From an uncultured Bacilli bacterium (lineage in GTDB: Bacteria; Bacillota_I; Bacilli_A; RF39; UBA660), in the NCBI GenBank assembly GCA_947625505.1, contig CANQON010000008.1, positions 1-64,000 on the forward strand: 64,000 bases of DNA. Reading direction: 5' to 3'. A program made the position numbers and the translations under genes. Positions 31,665 to 42,966 of this stretch are shown piece by piece (the first letter of the stretch is position 1; each line of letters opens with the position of its first letter). A model generated the notes under the pieces. The model had not been told where the DNA came from and made no database searches. It saw only the letters and a list, made by a program, of their open reading frames with translations.

Positions 31665-32762
31665 TTATACATTAAATCTAAAATAACAAATATCGCCATC
31701 TTGCATTAAATAATCTTTTCCTTCAAGACGCATTTTACCTGCTTCTTTTACAGCTTTTTCATTACCACATGCTTCTAAATCAGTATAACTTATTACTTCA
31801 GCTTTTATAAATCCTCTTTCAAAGTCTGTATGAATAATACCTGCACATTCAGGAGCTTTCATACCATCTTTAAAAGTCCATGCTCTTACTTCATCTTTAC
31901 CTGCTGTAAAGAATGTCTTTAATCCTAATAATGAATATGATGCCTGAATTAATTGATCTAATCCACTTTCTTCAATACCTAATGCATTTAAGAATTCTTC
32001 TTTTTCTTCATCACTTAAATCACTTAATTCTTCTTCTACTTTAGCACACGCTACGATAACTTTAGCGCCTTGTTTTTCAGCATATTCTTTTACCTTACTT
32101 ACATATTCATTTTCTATAGTTAAATCTGCTTCTGCTACATTAGCCATATAAATAATAGGTTTAGCTGTTAACAAATTATAAGGTTTAATAATTTTTATTT
32201 CATCTTCATTTAAGTCTATATCACGTACTGCCTTATCATTTTCTAAAGCATCTTTTAACTTAATTAATAAATCTGCTTCTTTTTTTGTTTCTTTATCTTT
32301 AGACATAGAAGCTTTTTTCCCTATCTTATTTAAACGATTATCAACTATTTCTAAATCTGCTAGTATAAGTTCAATACCGATTGTTTCAATATCTCTAATT
32401 GGATCAATATTATTTTCTACATGAATAATATTATTATCCTCAAAACAACGTACAACTTCTACAATAGCATCTACTTCTCTAATATGTGATAAGAATTTAT
32501 TACCTAATCCTTCTCCTTTAGAGGCTCCCTTAACTAATCCTGCTATATCAGTAAACTCAAATGTTGTAGGTACTAAACTTGCAGGCTCATATAATTTATT
32601 TAGAAAATCTAATCGTTTATCAGGCACAACTACTACTCCTACATTAGGTTCTATGGTTGCAAAAGGATAATTAGCTGCTAAAATCTTTTGCTTTGTAATT
32701 GCATTAAATAATGTTGATTTACCTACATTAGGTAAACCAACTATACCAGTTGTTAAGCTCAT
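31665..32762 (-). CDS. ychF: Ribosome-binding ATPase YchF
   Basis: GIVGLPNVGKSTLFNAIT; DIAGLVKGASKGEGLGNKFL. Confidence 0.97.
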   Translation of the reverse strand: MSLTTGIVGLPNVGKSTLFNAITKQKILAANYPFATIEPNVGVVVVPDKRLDFLNKLYEPASLVPTTFEFTDIAGLVKGASKGEGLGNKFLSHIREVDAIVEVVRCFEDNNIIHVENNIDPIRDIETIGIELILADLEIVDNRLNKIGKKASMSKDKETKKEADLLIKLKDALENDKAVRDIDLNEDEIKIIKPYNLLTAKPIIYMANVAEADLTIENEYVSKVKEYAEKQGAKVIVACAKVEEELSDLSDEEKEEFLNALGIEESGLDQLIQASYSLLGLKTFFTAGKDEVRAWTFKDGMKAPECAGIIHTDFERGFIKAEVISYTDLEACGNEKAVKEAGKMRLEGKDYLMQDGDICYFRFNV

Positions 32763-32849
32763 GGTATCACCTCATCCATATAAAGTTTACTATATCAAAG
32801 ATTAAAAATCAATACAAGGTTAAGACATAAAAAAAGAGAATTTCTTCTC

Positions 32850-34349
32850 TTAAAGTGTTGTAGATGCTCCAATACCTATCCTAAATCCTAATAGGTTCCA
32901 TCCTATAACAATTACTATCCAAGTAAGAGCTAAAGCAATAACAACTGGTGACATCTTACGCATTGTTCCAAAGAAACTTATATCTTCATTTTGACTATCA
33001 GCTTTATATAAGAAACCTAACATAATAATAAAGAAGATATAGAAAGGACTAAAACATTTACCAATTGAATCTCCTACTTTAAAAATCATTTGCGTAAATT
33101 CAGGAGCTATATTGGCTCTAACTAAACTACTTACTAAAATAGGTGAAGCCATAGTCCAATTATTAATTGTTGAAGGATTTAAAATAGTAATAATAGTACA
33201 AACAAGTAATGATGTTCCAACAATAAATACTCCAGACATTTGACTAGTACCTATAAGTTCAATTAATTTTAAAGATAAAACTGTTGATATATTAGTAAAA
33301 TCTAATATACTTAACATAATAGATGCAAAGAATAATCCTGCAAAAATGAATCCTGTATTTTGGAATGTCTTAGAAATAGCTTTATTATATTCACGACTAT
33401 CTTTAATATTACGTGATACTTTACCATAAACATAACTACATATTAAAGACATACATAAAATAATTACCATAAAGCCATCTTTAAATGGTGAATTATCACC
33501 TAATAAACGATATATATATCGTCCTGCACTATCATCTAGTAACCAACCAGATAATGGTAATCCAGGTATAATAGACCATATAACAATTAATAGCATAATA
33601 ACAAACGCTACTAAAGATGCTCTTAAAGCTGTTTTAGATGTAACTAATTCTTCTTCATCTTCATATCTCGCTCTTTTATTAAACTGTCTTTCTACAGCAA
33701 TAGTACCAACAATAGATAAAACAACAGTTGATACAAGCATGATAAATATCATAGACATAGGATTAAATGTATAATTATCTAAAACATTACGAGCAGCTGT
33801 CTCTGTTAAAGCACCTAATAAAACATCTTGATAATTAAATATTAACCCTGTACCATAACCTATTGTTATTCCAATAAAAGAAGTCATAATTCCTGTTTTA
33901 GCATCTTTATTAATAACGCGATATATCGCTGATACTAAAGGTAATAATACAGCATAACTATAATCACCAATAATTGTAGAACATATACTTATAAAGATAA
34001 CAGCAAAAGTAATAATACTACTTCTAACATTTTTTAATCCTCCAAATATATGTTTTAATAAACCACTAACTTCTAATATAGATACAGTAATTAAAGATAC
34101 GATAATAGCAACTAAAGGTTCAATATTACGAAAATTTCTTAATGCTGAACCAAATATATATCTTATACCATCTTTACTAAAAATATTATTAATTGTAATA
34201 GTAGTTGTCTCTAACGTTTCTGAATCTGTTAATGTTCCAGATATTCCTAACTTATTACCTATTAAACTTAATACCATAATTGTAAAGCTAATTATAAGCA
34301 TAACTGTAATAGGTCCTGGATTAAACTTTTTTATTCTTTTTTTATGCAT
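32850..34349 (-). CDS. AbgT-family transporter
   Basis: Polytopic membrane protein with AbgT-like organisation (FNPGPITVMLII..., DYSYAVLLPL, NPSTINNWTMASPIL). Confidence 0.75.
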   Translation of the reverse strand: MHKKRIKKFNPGPITVMLIISFTIMVLSLIGNKLGISGTLTDSETLETTTITINNIFSKDGIRYIFGSALRNFRNIEPLVAIIVSLITVSILEVSGLLKHIFGGLKNVRSSIITFAVIFISICSTIIGDYSYAVLLPLVSAIYRVINKDAKTGIMTSFIGITIGYGTGLIFNYQDVLLGALTETAARNVLDNYTFNPMSMIFIMLVSTVVLSIVGTIAVERQFNKRARYEDEEELVTSKTALRASLVAFVIMLLIVIWSIIPGLPLSGWLLDDSAGRYIYRLLGDNSPFKDGFMVIILCMSLICSYVYGKVSRNIKDSREYNKAISKTFQNTGFIFAGLFFASIMLSILDFTNISTVLSLKLIELIGTSQMSGVFIVGTSLLVCTIITILNPSTINNWTMASPILVSSLVRANIAPEFTQMIFKVGDSIGKCFSPFYIFFIIMLGFLYKADSQNEDISFFGTMRKMSPVVIALALTWIVIVIGWNLLGFRIGIGASTTL

Positions 34350-34357
34350 AATCCCTC

Positions 34358-34543
34358 CTAATTACTTATAACTTTCTTTAACTTTTTATTAAATTCAATA
34401 CGTGGAAACATAATACTTCGTCCACATTTCACACACTTTATCTTTATATCTGCACCCATTCTTGTAATTTCCCATTCATTACTTCCACATGGATGCTCTT
34501 TTTTCATAACAACAATACTACCTAATTTATAATTATTATCCAT
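34358..34543 (-). CDS. DUF951 family protein
   Basis: VVMKKEHPCGSNEWEITRMGADIKIKCVKCGRSIMFPR. Confidence 0.9.
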   Translation of the reverse strand: MDNNYKLGSIVVMKKEHPCGSNEWEITRMGADIKIKCVKCGRSIMFPRIEFNKKLKKVISN

Positions 34544-35362
34544 TTATATCACCTTATCATCATTACTATCGTGTACAACGACTTGTGGGAATGGAATTTC
34601 AATATTATTTTGATCAAAAGCTTGTTTTAAACGTAATCTAAATATACGTTCATAATTAAACTTATCATTATAATTAGCACCAAATACTAAACGCATAGAT
34701 ATACCACTATCGCCTAATTTTTCAACACCACATACAGTAGCAGGTGTAGGAAGTGATAACTCCTTAGTTAACTCATCACATACTTTAGTCATTACTTCTT
34801 TAACTTTATCTAAATCTGAAGCATATGATACATCAACATCAACAATACTGATATTATTTTCTAAAGTATGATTAATAACTTTATCGATATTACGATTAGC
34901 AATAATTAATACTTCTCCTGTATAAGCCATAACTCTTGTAGATTTAATACCTACATATGTAACAGTACCTTTAAAATCACCTATGGTAACAACATCACCA
35001 ACAGCAAATTGATCTTCAAAGATAATTCCTGCTCCTGCGATAATATCTTTTAAGATATCTTGAAGAGCTAAACCTGCTACTAAACTTACTACTCCTAAAG
35101 AAGCAAGTAAAGACTTAGTATCTATTCCAAAGACATCTAAAATCATAAGTAACGCTATTAAAGCAATAAAATACTTAGATATATTATCTATAAGGCCTAC
35201 CATTGTCTTTTGTCTTCTTACATCAACACGTACACCATGTATTTTAAATAAGAAGATTTTTCGAATAATCTTACGAATTATTAAATAAATAAAACATGCT
35301 ACAGCAATAATAATAATTGGTACAATTACTTTACGATTTAAAACGATCTCTATTATTTTCAT
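34544..35362 (-). CDS. MscS-family mechanosensitive channel
   Basis: LASLGVVSLVAGLALQDILKDIIAGAGIIFEDQFAVGDVV. Confidence 0.92.
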   Translation of the reverse strand: MKIIEIVLNRKVIVPIIIIAVACFIYLIIRKIIRKIFLFKIHGVRVDVRRQKTMVGLIDNISKYFIALIALLMILDVFGIDTKSLLASLGVVSLVAGLALQDILKDIIAGAGIIFEDQFAVGDVVTIGDFKGTVTYVGIKSTRVMAYTGEVLIIANRNIDKVINHTLENNISIVDVDVSYASDLDKVKEVMTKVCDELTKELSLPTPATVCGVEKLGDSGISMRLVFGANYNDKFNYERIFRLRLKQAFDQNNIEIPFPQVVVHDSNDDKVI

Positions 35363-35363
35363 G

Positions 35364-36248
35364 TTATTCCCTTATATTAAGTATATCTAATATACGATTT
35401 AAATCAGCTACATTAGTAAAACTTATTTCTATCTTATTATCTTTTATTCTAACTTTTGTATCTAATTTCTCTGTTAATAATTCAGCTACAAATAAATAAT
35501 CAGGTCTTACTGGTCTAACATGTCTTTCATTTTTTACCTTTTTATCTTCCTTCTTAGCTTGTTCTTCTATCTCACGTACAGGTATTTTTCTTTCAACAAT
35601 ATCTTTAGCCATTTCTCGTATCTTATCGTCATCTTCTAACTTACTTAAAACACGAGCATGAGCCATACTTAAGTCACCTTTATTAACTAACTCTTGAACA
35701 TCACTAGGTAATCTAAGTAATCCAAGTAAATTAGTAATATGACTTCTACTTTTACCTACTCTAGAACTTAATTCTTCTTGAGTTATACCTAATTTTTCAA
35801 TCATTGTACGATAAGCCATAGCTTCTTCAATAGCACTTAAATTCTCTCTTTGTAAGTTTTCTAATAACGCTATTTCCATCATTTGATTATCATCTAAATT
35901 ACGGATAATAGCAGGTATCTTCGTCTTACCTGCTAACTTACTAGCACGAACTCTTCTTTCACCAGCTATGATTTCATAGCCTTTAATACTTTTCTTAACA
36001 ATAATTGGTTGAAAAACACCATGTTCTTTAATTGAATTTGCTAACTCTTGCAATGCTTCATCATCAAATACTTGTCTAGGTTGATATGGATTAGCTCTTA
36101 AATCATCTAGATTTAAATCAATAATTTCTTCTCTTGTAGCAGTTTCATATACTGTTCTTTCAAAACTATCTAAATCCATATTTTCACTATTAAATAATTG
36201 TTCTAACCCTCTACCTAAAGCTCTTTTTTTAGTTTCCATTTCTTTCAA
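35364..36248 (-). CDS. parB: Chromosome partitioning protein ParB/Spo0J
   Basis: RALGRGLEQLF; NPYQPRQVFDD; GERRVRASKLAG. Confidence 0.96.
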   Translation of the reverse strand: MKEMETKKRALGRGLEQLFNSENMDLDSFERTVYETATREEIIDLNLDDLRANPYQPRQVFDDEALQELANSIKEHGVFQPIIVKKSIKGYEIIAGERRVRASKLAGKTKIPAIIRNLDDNQMMEIALLENLQRENLSAIEEAMAYRTMIEKLGITQEELSSRVGKSRSHITNLLGLLRLPSDVQELVNKGDLSMAHARVLSKLEDDDKIREMAKDIVERKIPVREIEEQAKKEDKKVKNERHVRPVRPDYLFVAELLTEKLDTKVRIKDNKIEISFTNVADLNRILDILNIRE

Positions 36249-37014
36249 TCACCTCTTTAGCCAAATTTAAGTAAGCCTCTGTTCCTCTACTTTTAGGATC
36301 ATATGCATGAATAGGCTTACCATGACTAGGAGCTTCTGATAATCTAACTAGTCTTGGAATAATTGTGTCATAAACTTTTTCTTTAAAATAACTTTTAATT
36401 TCTTCTACAACCTCTAACCCTAAATTAGTTCTATTATCTAACATTGTAAGAAGTACTCCCTCTATATCTAGACTTGGATTTAACTTCTTTTGCGCAATCA
36501 TAATAGAATTTAATAATTGCATGATACCTTCTAGAGCAAAGAACTCACATTGAACTGGAATAATAACTGAATTAGCAGCTGCTAAAGCATTAGTAGTTAT
36601 TAACTCTAATGAAGGAGGACAATCAATAATTATGTAATCAAACATATCTACAATATTTTTTAAATGTTTCTTTAATTGTAGTTGGGGAACAAAATCAGGA
36701 TTCTCCCTTGCCATATCTCCTAATTCCATATTTACTCCTGCTAAATTAATAGATGCAGGTATCATATATAAATTTTTAAAACGTGTTTTAATAACAACAT
36801 CTTTAATATCTACTTTATCTATTAGTAATTCATATATACTACAGTCTAATTCACTTTTACTAATTCCAACGCCTGTTGTCGTATTACCTTGAGGATCTAA
36901 ATCAATAAGTAAAGTCTTTTTACCTAGTAATCCTAAAGAAGCAGACAAATTGATACTAGATGTTGTTTTACCAACACCACCTTTTTGGTTAACAAATGCT
37001 ATAACTTTTCCCAT
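36229..37014 (-). CDS. parA: Chromosome partitioning ATPase ParA/Soj
   Basis: NQKGGVGKTTSSINLSASL; DPQGNTTTG. Confidence 0.97.
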   Translation of the reverse strand: MGKVIAFVNQKGGVGKTTSSINLSASLGLLGKKTLLIDLDPQGNTTTGVGISKSELDCSIYELLIDKVDIKDVVIKTRFKNLYMIPASINLAGVNMELGDMARENPDFVPQLQLKKHLKNIVDMFDYIIIDCPPSLELITTNALAAANSVIIPVQCEFFALEGIMQLLNSIMIAQKKLNPSLDIEGVLLTMLDNRTNLGLEVVEEIKSYFKEKVYDTIIPRLVRLSEAPSHGKPIHAYDPKSRGTEAYLNLAKEVIERNGN

Positions 37015-37106
37015 TATTTCACCTATTTCTAACTTCTTTTACAAATATATTTTATCACACTTTAATGCATAAAGACAAGAAAAGAGCAACCATAATTACT
37101 ATAATG

Positions 37107-38837
37107 CTATTGCTCTTTTTCTTCACTAGAAAATGGATTTAATCTTTCTAATACTTTAACATGATCTGTATCTTGTATTTTAGAACGCATACGATGTTCA
37201 ACATTATAACTTAGTTTTGCATCATTATAAAACTTAAATAATCGAACAATACGCATAAGTTTTTCTTCATCGTCAATAAGAGAAGTAACAATTGCATCAT
37301 TTTCTATCATCGAAATAACTTCTTCCATTTCTTTACTTTTCTTCTTTTCTAAAACTAAATGTTCATATACATTTAAACACATACTATGAATTAATTTATC
37401 TTGTTCATCTTTAGGTATACTATGTAATATCATTAAGAAATTACTCTCTTTTGATAAAGCTAACATATGATTAATATAATCAACACTAGGCATATCTTTA
37501 CATAAATCAAGATAATGCCCAATACCTACTTGATTTAATTTTAAAACATAAGGAATATCTTGATTATCTTTAACACTTAATCTAACATGGCGAATATAAT
37601 CTTCATCAGCATGATGATAATTAAAATAAGTATCTAGTAAATATCCTGCATTATCAAAGAAATAAGGAAAAGATAAATCTTTACTACGAGCAACATCTAA
37701 TAATTCTCTATATCTTTTTGCATTTTCATTATTACTATGATTATAACTTTCTACTTCAAAGACATCTCCTAATATTTTACCAATCATTAATAGTTTAAAA
37801 TAATCTTCAAAACGTCCATCTAAATCATTATCCATTAATATATCATATATACTTTCATGAGTAGTTAATAAATCAAATAATTCCGTATGATCTTCTTCTA
37901 ATAAAGCTAAACACTCTTCTAATTTAGTATCAATACTAAAGTCATATATCATAATAGGTTCACTAAATTGATTATTATAATTTTTATCTAAATTGCCAAA
38001 CATTGTTTGAACTTTATCATCTTTAATACTTCTTCTTAAATCATAAGCTCTACCATATGACTGATATAAAGAAAAGATAATATCAATAACTGTACACGCT
38101 ATAAAAGCATTACTATAGAAAACATCACGAGCATTTATATCATCTTCTAAAATACCCATAACAGCAACTTCAGCACTATCTAATCCCTCTTCTTTATCTT
38201 TTTCATAATATAGAAAAGCATAAGCTAAACTAAATAAATAATTAATAAAGCGTGTTTCTTCTTCAATACTACGGAAACTTACTTGAAAGTATTTAGCAAT
38301 CGTAGGATATGCTTCTTTATATACTTGTTCAAATATAAATTGTGCTTCTTCACTATCAGGATCAGATGAATATATTTCTGGGCCATTATATTTTTCAAAA
38401 ATAGTTCCAAATATATCAATAATAGTCATTATATTTTCTTCAAAATCATTATAAGTATCTACTTTAATAGGCGTATTCACACTTACACCATTTAAAAACA
38501 TTCGATGCGCTATAACATTACATTCTCTATTTTCATTTAATATCGTCCATACATCTTTACCTTTTTGTAACTCACGAACAAATTTCTCATCAACTAAAGG
38601 TAATTGATGTCTTTCATTAATCCAGGTTAAAACATTTTGTCTATAAGTCACTTCAATACTACGACGCATATCATATTTTAATATATCTAAATCTGCTTTA
38701 CTAATACCAAATTTATATGTAAAATCTCTATCCCATGGTGTATCCTCATTAAGGAAATCCATAACATAAAAGTAATCAGTTCTAAAAAATTCATACACAT
38801 TTTTAATAAAATTTATAACTCTTTGTGGATTACTCAT
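37107..38837 (-). CDS. Hypothetical protein, 576 aa
   Basis: Long intact ORF; no family recognised. Confidence 0.75.
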   Translation of the reverse strand: MSNPQRVINFIKNVYEFFRTDYFYVMDFLNEDTPWDRDFTYKFGISKADLDILKYDMRRSIEVTYRQNVLTWINERHQLPLVDEKFVRELQKGKDVWTILNENRECNVIAHRMFLNGVSVNTPIKVDTYNDFEENIMTIIDIFGTIFEKYNGPEIYSSDPDSEEAQFIFEQVYKEAYPTIAKYFQVSFRSIEEETRFINYLFSLAYAFLYYEKDKEEGLDSAEVAVMGILEDDINARDVFYSNAFIACTVIDIIFSLYQSYGRAYDLRRSIKDDKVQTMFGNLDKNYNNQFSEPIMIYDFSIDTKLEECLALLEEDHTELFDLLTTHESIYDILMDNDLDGRFEDYFKLLMIGKILGDVFEVESYNHSNNENAKRYRELLDVARSKDLSFPYFFDNAGYLLDTYFNYHHADEDYIRHVRLSVKDNQDIPYVLKLNQVGIGHYLDLCKDMPSVDYINHMLALSKESNFLMILHSIPKDEQDKLIHSMCLNVYEHLVLEKKKSKEMEEVISMIENDAIVTSLIDDEEKLMRIVRLFKFYNDAKLSYNVEHRMRSKIQDTDHVKVLERLNPFSSEEKEQ

Positions 38838-38926
38838 TTAAATACCCCCAATACGAGTGCTATTATAACGAAAATAAAAAGAATTGTAAATATTTAACAA
38901 ACAAAAAAACTGCAAAGCAGTTCTTT

Positions 38927-40735
38927 CTATTTATGACTATCGTATTTTTTTCTTTCATTAGTATTAAGAATAGCTTTACGCATACGATAATTTTTAGGTG
39001 TGACTTCAACTAATTCATCATCATTAATATAATCTAAGCATACCTCTAAACTCATTTGCTTAGGTCTTTTTAAGACAACTGTATGATCTTTGCTAGATGA
39101 ACGAGTATTAGTTAAGTTTTTACCACGTACAACATTAACAGCTAAATCATTTTCATGATTGTTTTCTCCAACAATCATTCCTTCATATACTTCAACACCA
39201 GGTTCAATAAACATTACGCCACGATCTTCAAGTCCACCTAAAGCATATGCTGTTGCAGCACCATTTTCCATAGATACTAAAACACCATTTTTACGTGTAC
39301 CAACTAAATTGCTTGCTTTAGGTTGATAATCTTTAAATGTATGATTTAAAATTCCATATCCTTTAGTCATGGTCATAAACTCTGTCATAAAACCAATTAA
39401 TCCTCTAGTAGGAATAGTATATTGTAATTTAACTTGATTTTCTAGGCTAGACATATTTTCCATTGTACCTTCACGATTACCTAAAGCTTCAATAACTGAT
39501 CCTACATATTCTTCAGGTACATCAACTTGTACTTCTTCAAATGGTTCACATAAAACGCCATCGATTACTTTTTCAATTATTTTAGGTTTAGATACTTGTA
39601 ATTCAAATCCTTCACGACGCATATTTTCAATTAAAATAGATAAATGTAATTCTCCACGTCCTGAAACAATAAATGATTCTGAGTCATTAGGTTCAACTTT
39701 TAAAGATACATCTCTTTCTGTTTCTTTTCTTAATCTTTCTTCAATTTTACGAGCTGTAACTATTTTACCTTCACGTCCACAGAAAGGACTAGTATTAACA
39801 CCAAATGTCATTTGTAAAGTAGGTTCATCAATACGTAATAAAGGTAATGCCTCTTCTTCACCTATATTACATACTGTTTCACCAACAGATATATCAGGTA
39901 ATCCTGCTATAGCGATAATATCTCCTGCTTCAGCACTATCTATTTCAATTCTCTTTAATCCTAGATATCCATATATTTTAGCTACTCTAAATTGTTTAAT
40001 AGATCCATCAACACGTACACATGATACCATTTCATTTAATTTAATTCTTCCTCTTTTTACTAAACCAATACCAATACGACCAACAAAGTCATTATAGTCT
40101 AATAAAGCAGGTTGAAATTGTAATGGAGCATCTACATCTACTTTAGGTTCTGGTATATACTCTAATATTAAATCTAATATTTTTTCCATACCAGGCTCTT
40201 GCGTATTCTTATCTGGAGATAGTGATGAAGTTCCATTAATAGCTGAACAATACGCTATAGGGAAATCTAAATCATCGATATCTGCACCTAATTCAATAAA
40301 TAAATCCATTACTTCATCAATTACTTCTTTTGGACGAGCTGAATCTTTATCTATTTTATTAACAACTACGATAGGTTTTACTCCTGCTTCCATAGCTTTT
40401 TTTAAGACAAATCTTGTTTGTGGCATTGTACCTTCATAAGCATCAACAACAAGTAATACACCATCTACCATGTTCATAATACGTTCTACTTCTCCACCAA
40501 AGTCAGCATGACCTGGTGTATCAAGTATATTGATACGTGTATCTTTATAATTAATAGCTGTTGTTTTAGCTAAAATAGTAATGCCTCTTTCTCTTTCGAT
40601 ATCATTAGAATCTAAAGCTCGTTCTTGAACGGTTTCATTATCACGAAAAGTACCAGAAGATTGTAATAGTTTATCAACTAAAGTTGTCTTACCATGATCG
40701 ACATGCGCTATAATCGCAATATTTCTTCTTTTCAT
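38927..40735 (-). CDS. typA: Ribosome-associated GTPase TypA/BipA
   Basis: IAIIAHVDHGKTTLVDKLL; start moved to the MKRRNIAII ATG at 40735. Confidence 0.97.
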   Translation of the reverse strand: MKRRNIAIIAHVDHGKTTLVDKLLQSSGTFRDNETVQERALDSNDIERERGITILAKTTAINYKDTRINILDTPGHADFGGEVERIMNMVDGVLLVVDAYEGTMPQTRFVLKKAMEAGVKPIVVVNKIDKDSARPKEVIDEVMDLFIELGADIDDLDFPIAYCSAINGTSSLSPDKNTQEPGMEKILDLILEYIPEPKVDVDAPLQFQPALLDYNDFVGRIGIGLVKRGRIKLNEMVSCVRVDGSIKQFRVAKIYGYLGLKRIEIDSAEAGDIIAIAGLPDISVGETVCNIGEEEALPLLRIDEPTLQMTFGVNTSPFCGREGKIVTARKIEERLRKETERDVSLKVEPNDSESFIVSGRGELHLSILIENMRREGFELQVSKPKIIEKVIDGVLCEPFEEVQVDVPEEYVGSVIEALGNREGTMENMSSLENQVKLQYTIPTRGLIGFMTEFMTMTKGYGILNHTFKDYQPKASNLVGTRKNGVLVSMENGAATAYALGGLEDRGVMFIEPGVEVYEGMIVGENNHENDLAVNVVRGKNLTNTRSSSKDHTVVLKRPKQMSLEVCLDYINDDELVEVTPKNYRMRKAILNTNERKKYDSHK

Positions 40736-40832
40736 AACTAACTCCTTTTTTTCACACTCCACGAATTATAGCACAACATTTTTAATATGTAAAGTTTTAT
40801 AGTTAAACAAATAAAAAGAACTATAAGTTCTT

Positions 40833-41486
40833 CTATTTATAATAATCTAATAATATTTTATGTTTTTGATGGCGATATTTCTTCACTAGTTGTTTATAAC
40901 TATGGCTATTAGCTTGATATGCGTAATAGCTATATCCTCCACCACTCTTAATATTAATAACAAAAATAAAATTATAGACATTGTTGTTTAAATCTTGGTA
41001 TACACAAAGAACATGAATTGAATCTTCCATAATTTTTCCATCAGTTCTTTTAATAATTAAAGATGTTTGAACACTTTTCTCAGCATTAGCTGCTATATCA
41101 AAAGTTGTAAATAATTTTTGATTAGCATTATCTGTTACTTCTTGTGTTCCATATATCTTTTTACCTGTATCTAAATCATAAAAACGGATATTAGCTGCTA
41201 CACCATAACCAATATTTTGTAATCTTATTTTAACATTAATATTATCATCATCATGAATTAATTCATCTATTTCTTTATTATCATTATGTCTTAATTTATT
41301 GCCTAACATAACAACAAAATATAAACATTTATCTAAGTTGTTTAGATCTTCTATTTTATGTAAAGTTAAATAAGGTTTATGCTCTGCTTTAACACGACTT
41401 ACAACTGTATAAACAGACGCTATAATTGTAGCGCACACAGGAACAATTATAGAAGCTATTGTAAGTAAAAATGTATACTCCTCCAT
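40833..41486 (-). CDS. Hypothetical membrane-anchored protein
   Basis: One N-terminal TM segment; 217 aa. Confidence 0.6.
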   Translation of the reverse strand: MEEYTFLLTIASIIVPVCATIIASVYTVVSRVKAEHKPYLTLHKIEDLNNLDKCLYFVVMLGNKLRHNDNKEIDELIHDDDNINVKIRLQNIGYGVAANIRFYDLDTGKKIYGTQEVTDNANQKLFTTFDIAANAEKSVQTSLIIKRTDGKIMEDSIHVLCVYQDLNNNVYNFIFVINIKSGGGYSYYAYQANSHSYKQLVKKYRHQKHKILLDYYK

Positions 41487-41493
41487 AACTCAC

Positions 41494-41928
41494 CTACTTT
41501 ATTATTTCTTTTAAGATATAATCCATGGTAATTTTAATATCAGGAAAACAATCAATATGATCTAACTCTTCTCTAGAAAACCATCTAATATCCGAACTTT
41601 CCTTAATATTTAATTTAGGTTCAACATCATTATTGGGAATAGCTGCATATATAATATCAACATGCATATCTCCTGTACTATGTCTATTTTTTTGTATACC
41701 TAATGGTCTAATAAAATCATCTTCTCTAGGAAATCTTTCTCCTAATAAAGTTACTTTTAAACCTGTCTCTTCATATGCTTCTCGCATAGCGCATTCTTCA
41801 GGTGTTTCATCTAATTCGATATGTCCTCCAGGTTGTGTCCATCGATGATTTTTACGATGCATTATTAATAATATTTTTTTATTTTCTGGATTAATAATAA
41901 ATACTGATGCGCAAAAATGTCTTGCCAT
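41494..41928 (-). CDS. NUDIX hydrolase
   Basis: GGHIELDETPEECAMREAYEETGL Nudix box. Confidence 0.95.
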   Translation of the reverse strand: MARHFCASVFIINPENKKILLIMHRKNHRWTQPGGHIELDETPEECAMREAYEETGLKVTLLGERFPREDDFIRPLGIQKNRHSTGDMHVDIIYAAIPNNDVEPKLNIKESSDIRWFSREELDHIDCFPDIKITMDYILKEIIK

Positions 41929-41971
41929 ACTCTATCACCATCAAAATTATAACAAAAAAAGGTATAGTTGT

Positions 41972-42685
41972 CTATTCTAGTATGTCAAGAACTTGCATAT
42001 TATTATCATTATATATAATTATTTTTTCATTACTGTCTAAAGTACACAAAATAATATCTTTATAATCATTTAATCCTCGTACTTTTAATTGCTTTTTTAA
42101 CCACACTTCATCTTTATGCATTAATTTTAAATTACTATGCATTATTTTACCATCAATAATAATATTAGCTACTAATTCTTCTTTAGGTATTTTTAATTCT
42201 AAATCATTAGGAGTTAATGATTTATAGGATGCTTTAGGTAAAAAACTCATTTCTCCATTAGCTTCCATAATACCATAAGCTATATTAGATATATCAAAAT
42301 ATCCTTTAATACGGCATTCCTCTAATAATTCATTAGTGTCAAGATGCACTTTCTTCATATTTTTTTTAATAATCTTACCATTTTGGATTATAACAGTAGG
42401 TGTTCCCATAAATAATCTTCTTAAAGTAATACTCTTCATTGTTAACCAAGAGACAAGATAAGCGACAATTCCAAAAATAATAACAGCTAAAATACCATTT
42501 ACTTCAGGAGACTCTGTATTAATTGTCATTTCAGCTGCAAAGTTACCTATTGATATGCCAATTACATAATCAAATAAGCTTAATTCTGATACTTGCTTTT
42601 TTCCTAATATTTTAGTAACAACAAAAAGAGTAAATAAAGATATAAGTGCTCTTACTGTTACTGTTCCTACAGTTGAAAAATCCAT
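41972..42685 (-). CDS. DUF421 (YetF-like) membrane protein
   Basis: TVRALISLFTLFVVTKILGKKQVSELSLFDYVIGISIGNFAAEM. Confidence 0.92.
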   Translation of the reverse strand: MDFSTVGTVTVRALISLFTLFVVTKILGKKQVSELSLFDYVIGISIGNFAAEMTINTESPEVNGILAVIIFGIVAYLVSWLTMKSITLRRLFMGTPTVIIQNGKIIKKNMKKVHLDTNELLEECRIKGYFDISNIAYGIMEANGEMSFLPKASYKSLTPNDLELKIPKEELVANIIIDGKIMHSNLKLMHKDEVWLKKQLKVRGLNDYKDIILCTLDSNEKIIIYNDNNMQVLDILE

Positions 42686-42733
42686 AATATCACCAATATT
42701 ATTATGGATTTAATAACTAAGAATATACAAAAA

Positions 42734-42752
42734 AAGATAGCTTAGCTATCTT
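42734..42752 (-). terminator. Terminator after rpmE
   Basis: AAGATAGC-TTA-GCTATCTT, minus-strand T run. Confidence 0.65.
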
Positions 42753-42966
42753 AGTTTTGTTTATCAAAACCATATTTACGGTTGAATTTTTCTACACGTC
42801 CTGCTTTAGAAGCTCCCATACCATCTTTAGTTCCTTTATAGAAAGGATGACATTGGTCACAAGCTTCAATATGTAATTCTTTCTTGTTAGACATTACTTT
42901 AAAAGTATTACCACAAGCACAAATAACATTTGTTTCAACGTATTCTGGATGAATTCCCTTTTTCAT
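42751..42966 (-). CDS. rpmE: 50S ribosomal protein L31 (zinc form)
   Basis: [34 protein letters not shown]. Confidence 0.97.
   Translation of the reverse strand: MKKGIHPEYVETNVICACGNTFKVMSNKKELHIEACDQCHPFYKGTKDGMGASKAGRVEKFNRKYGFDKQN

Noticed and set aside
37015-37106. parS site next to parA/parB
   Set aside because: No sequence close to TGTTTCACGTGAAACA was found in the intergenic region or by eye nearby.
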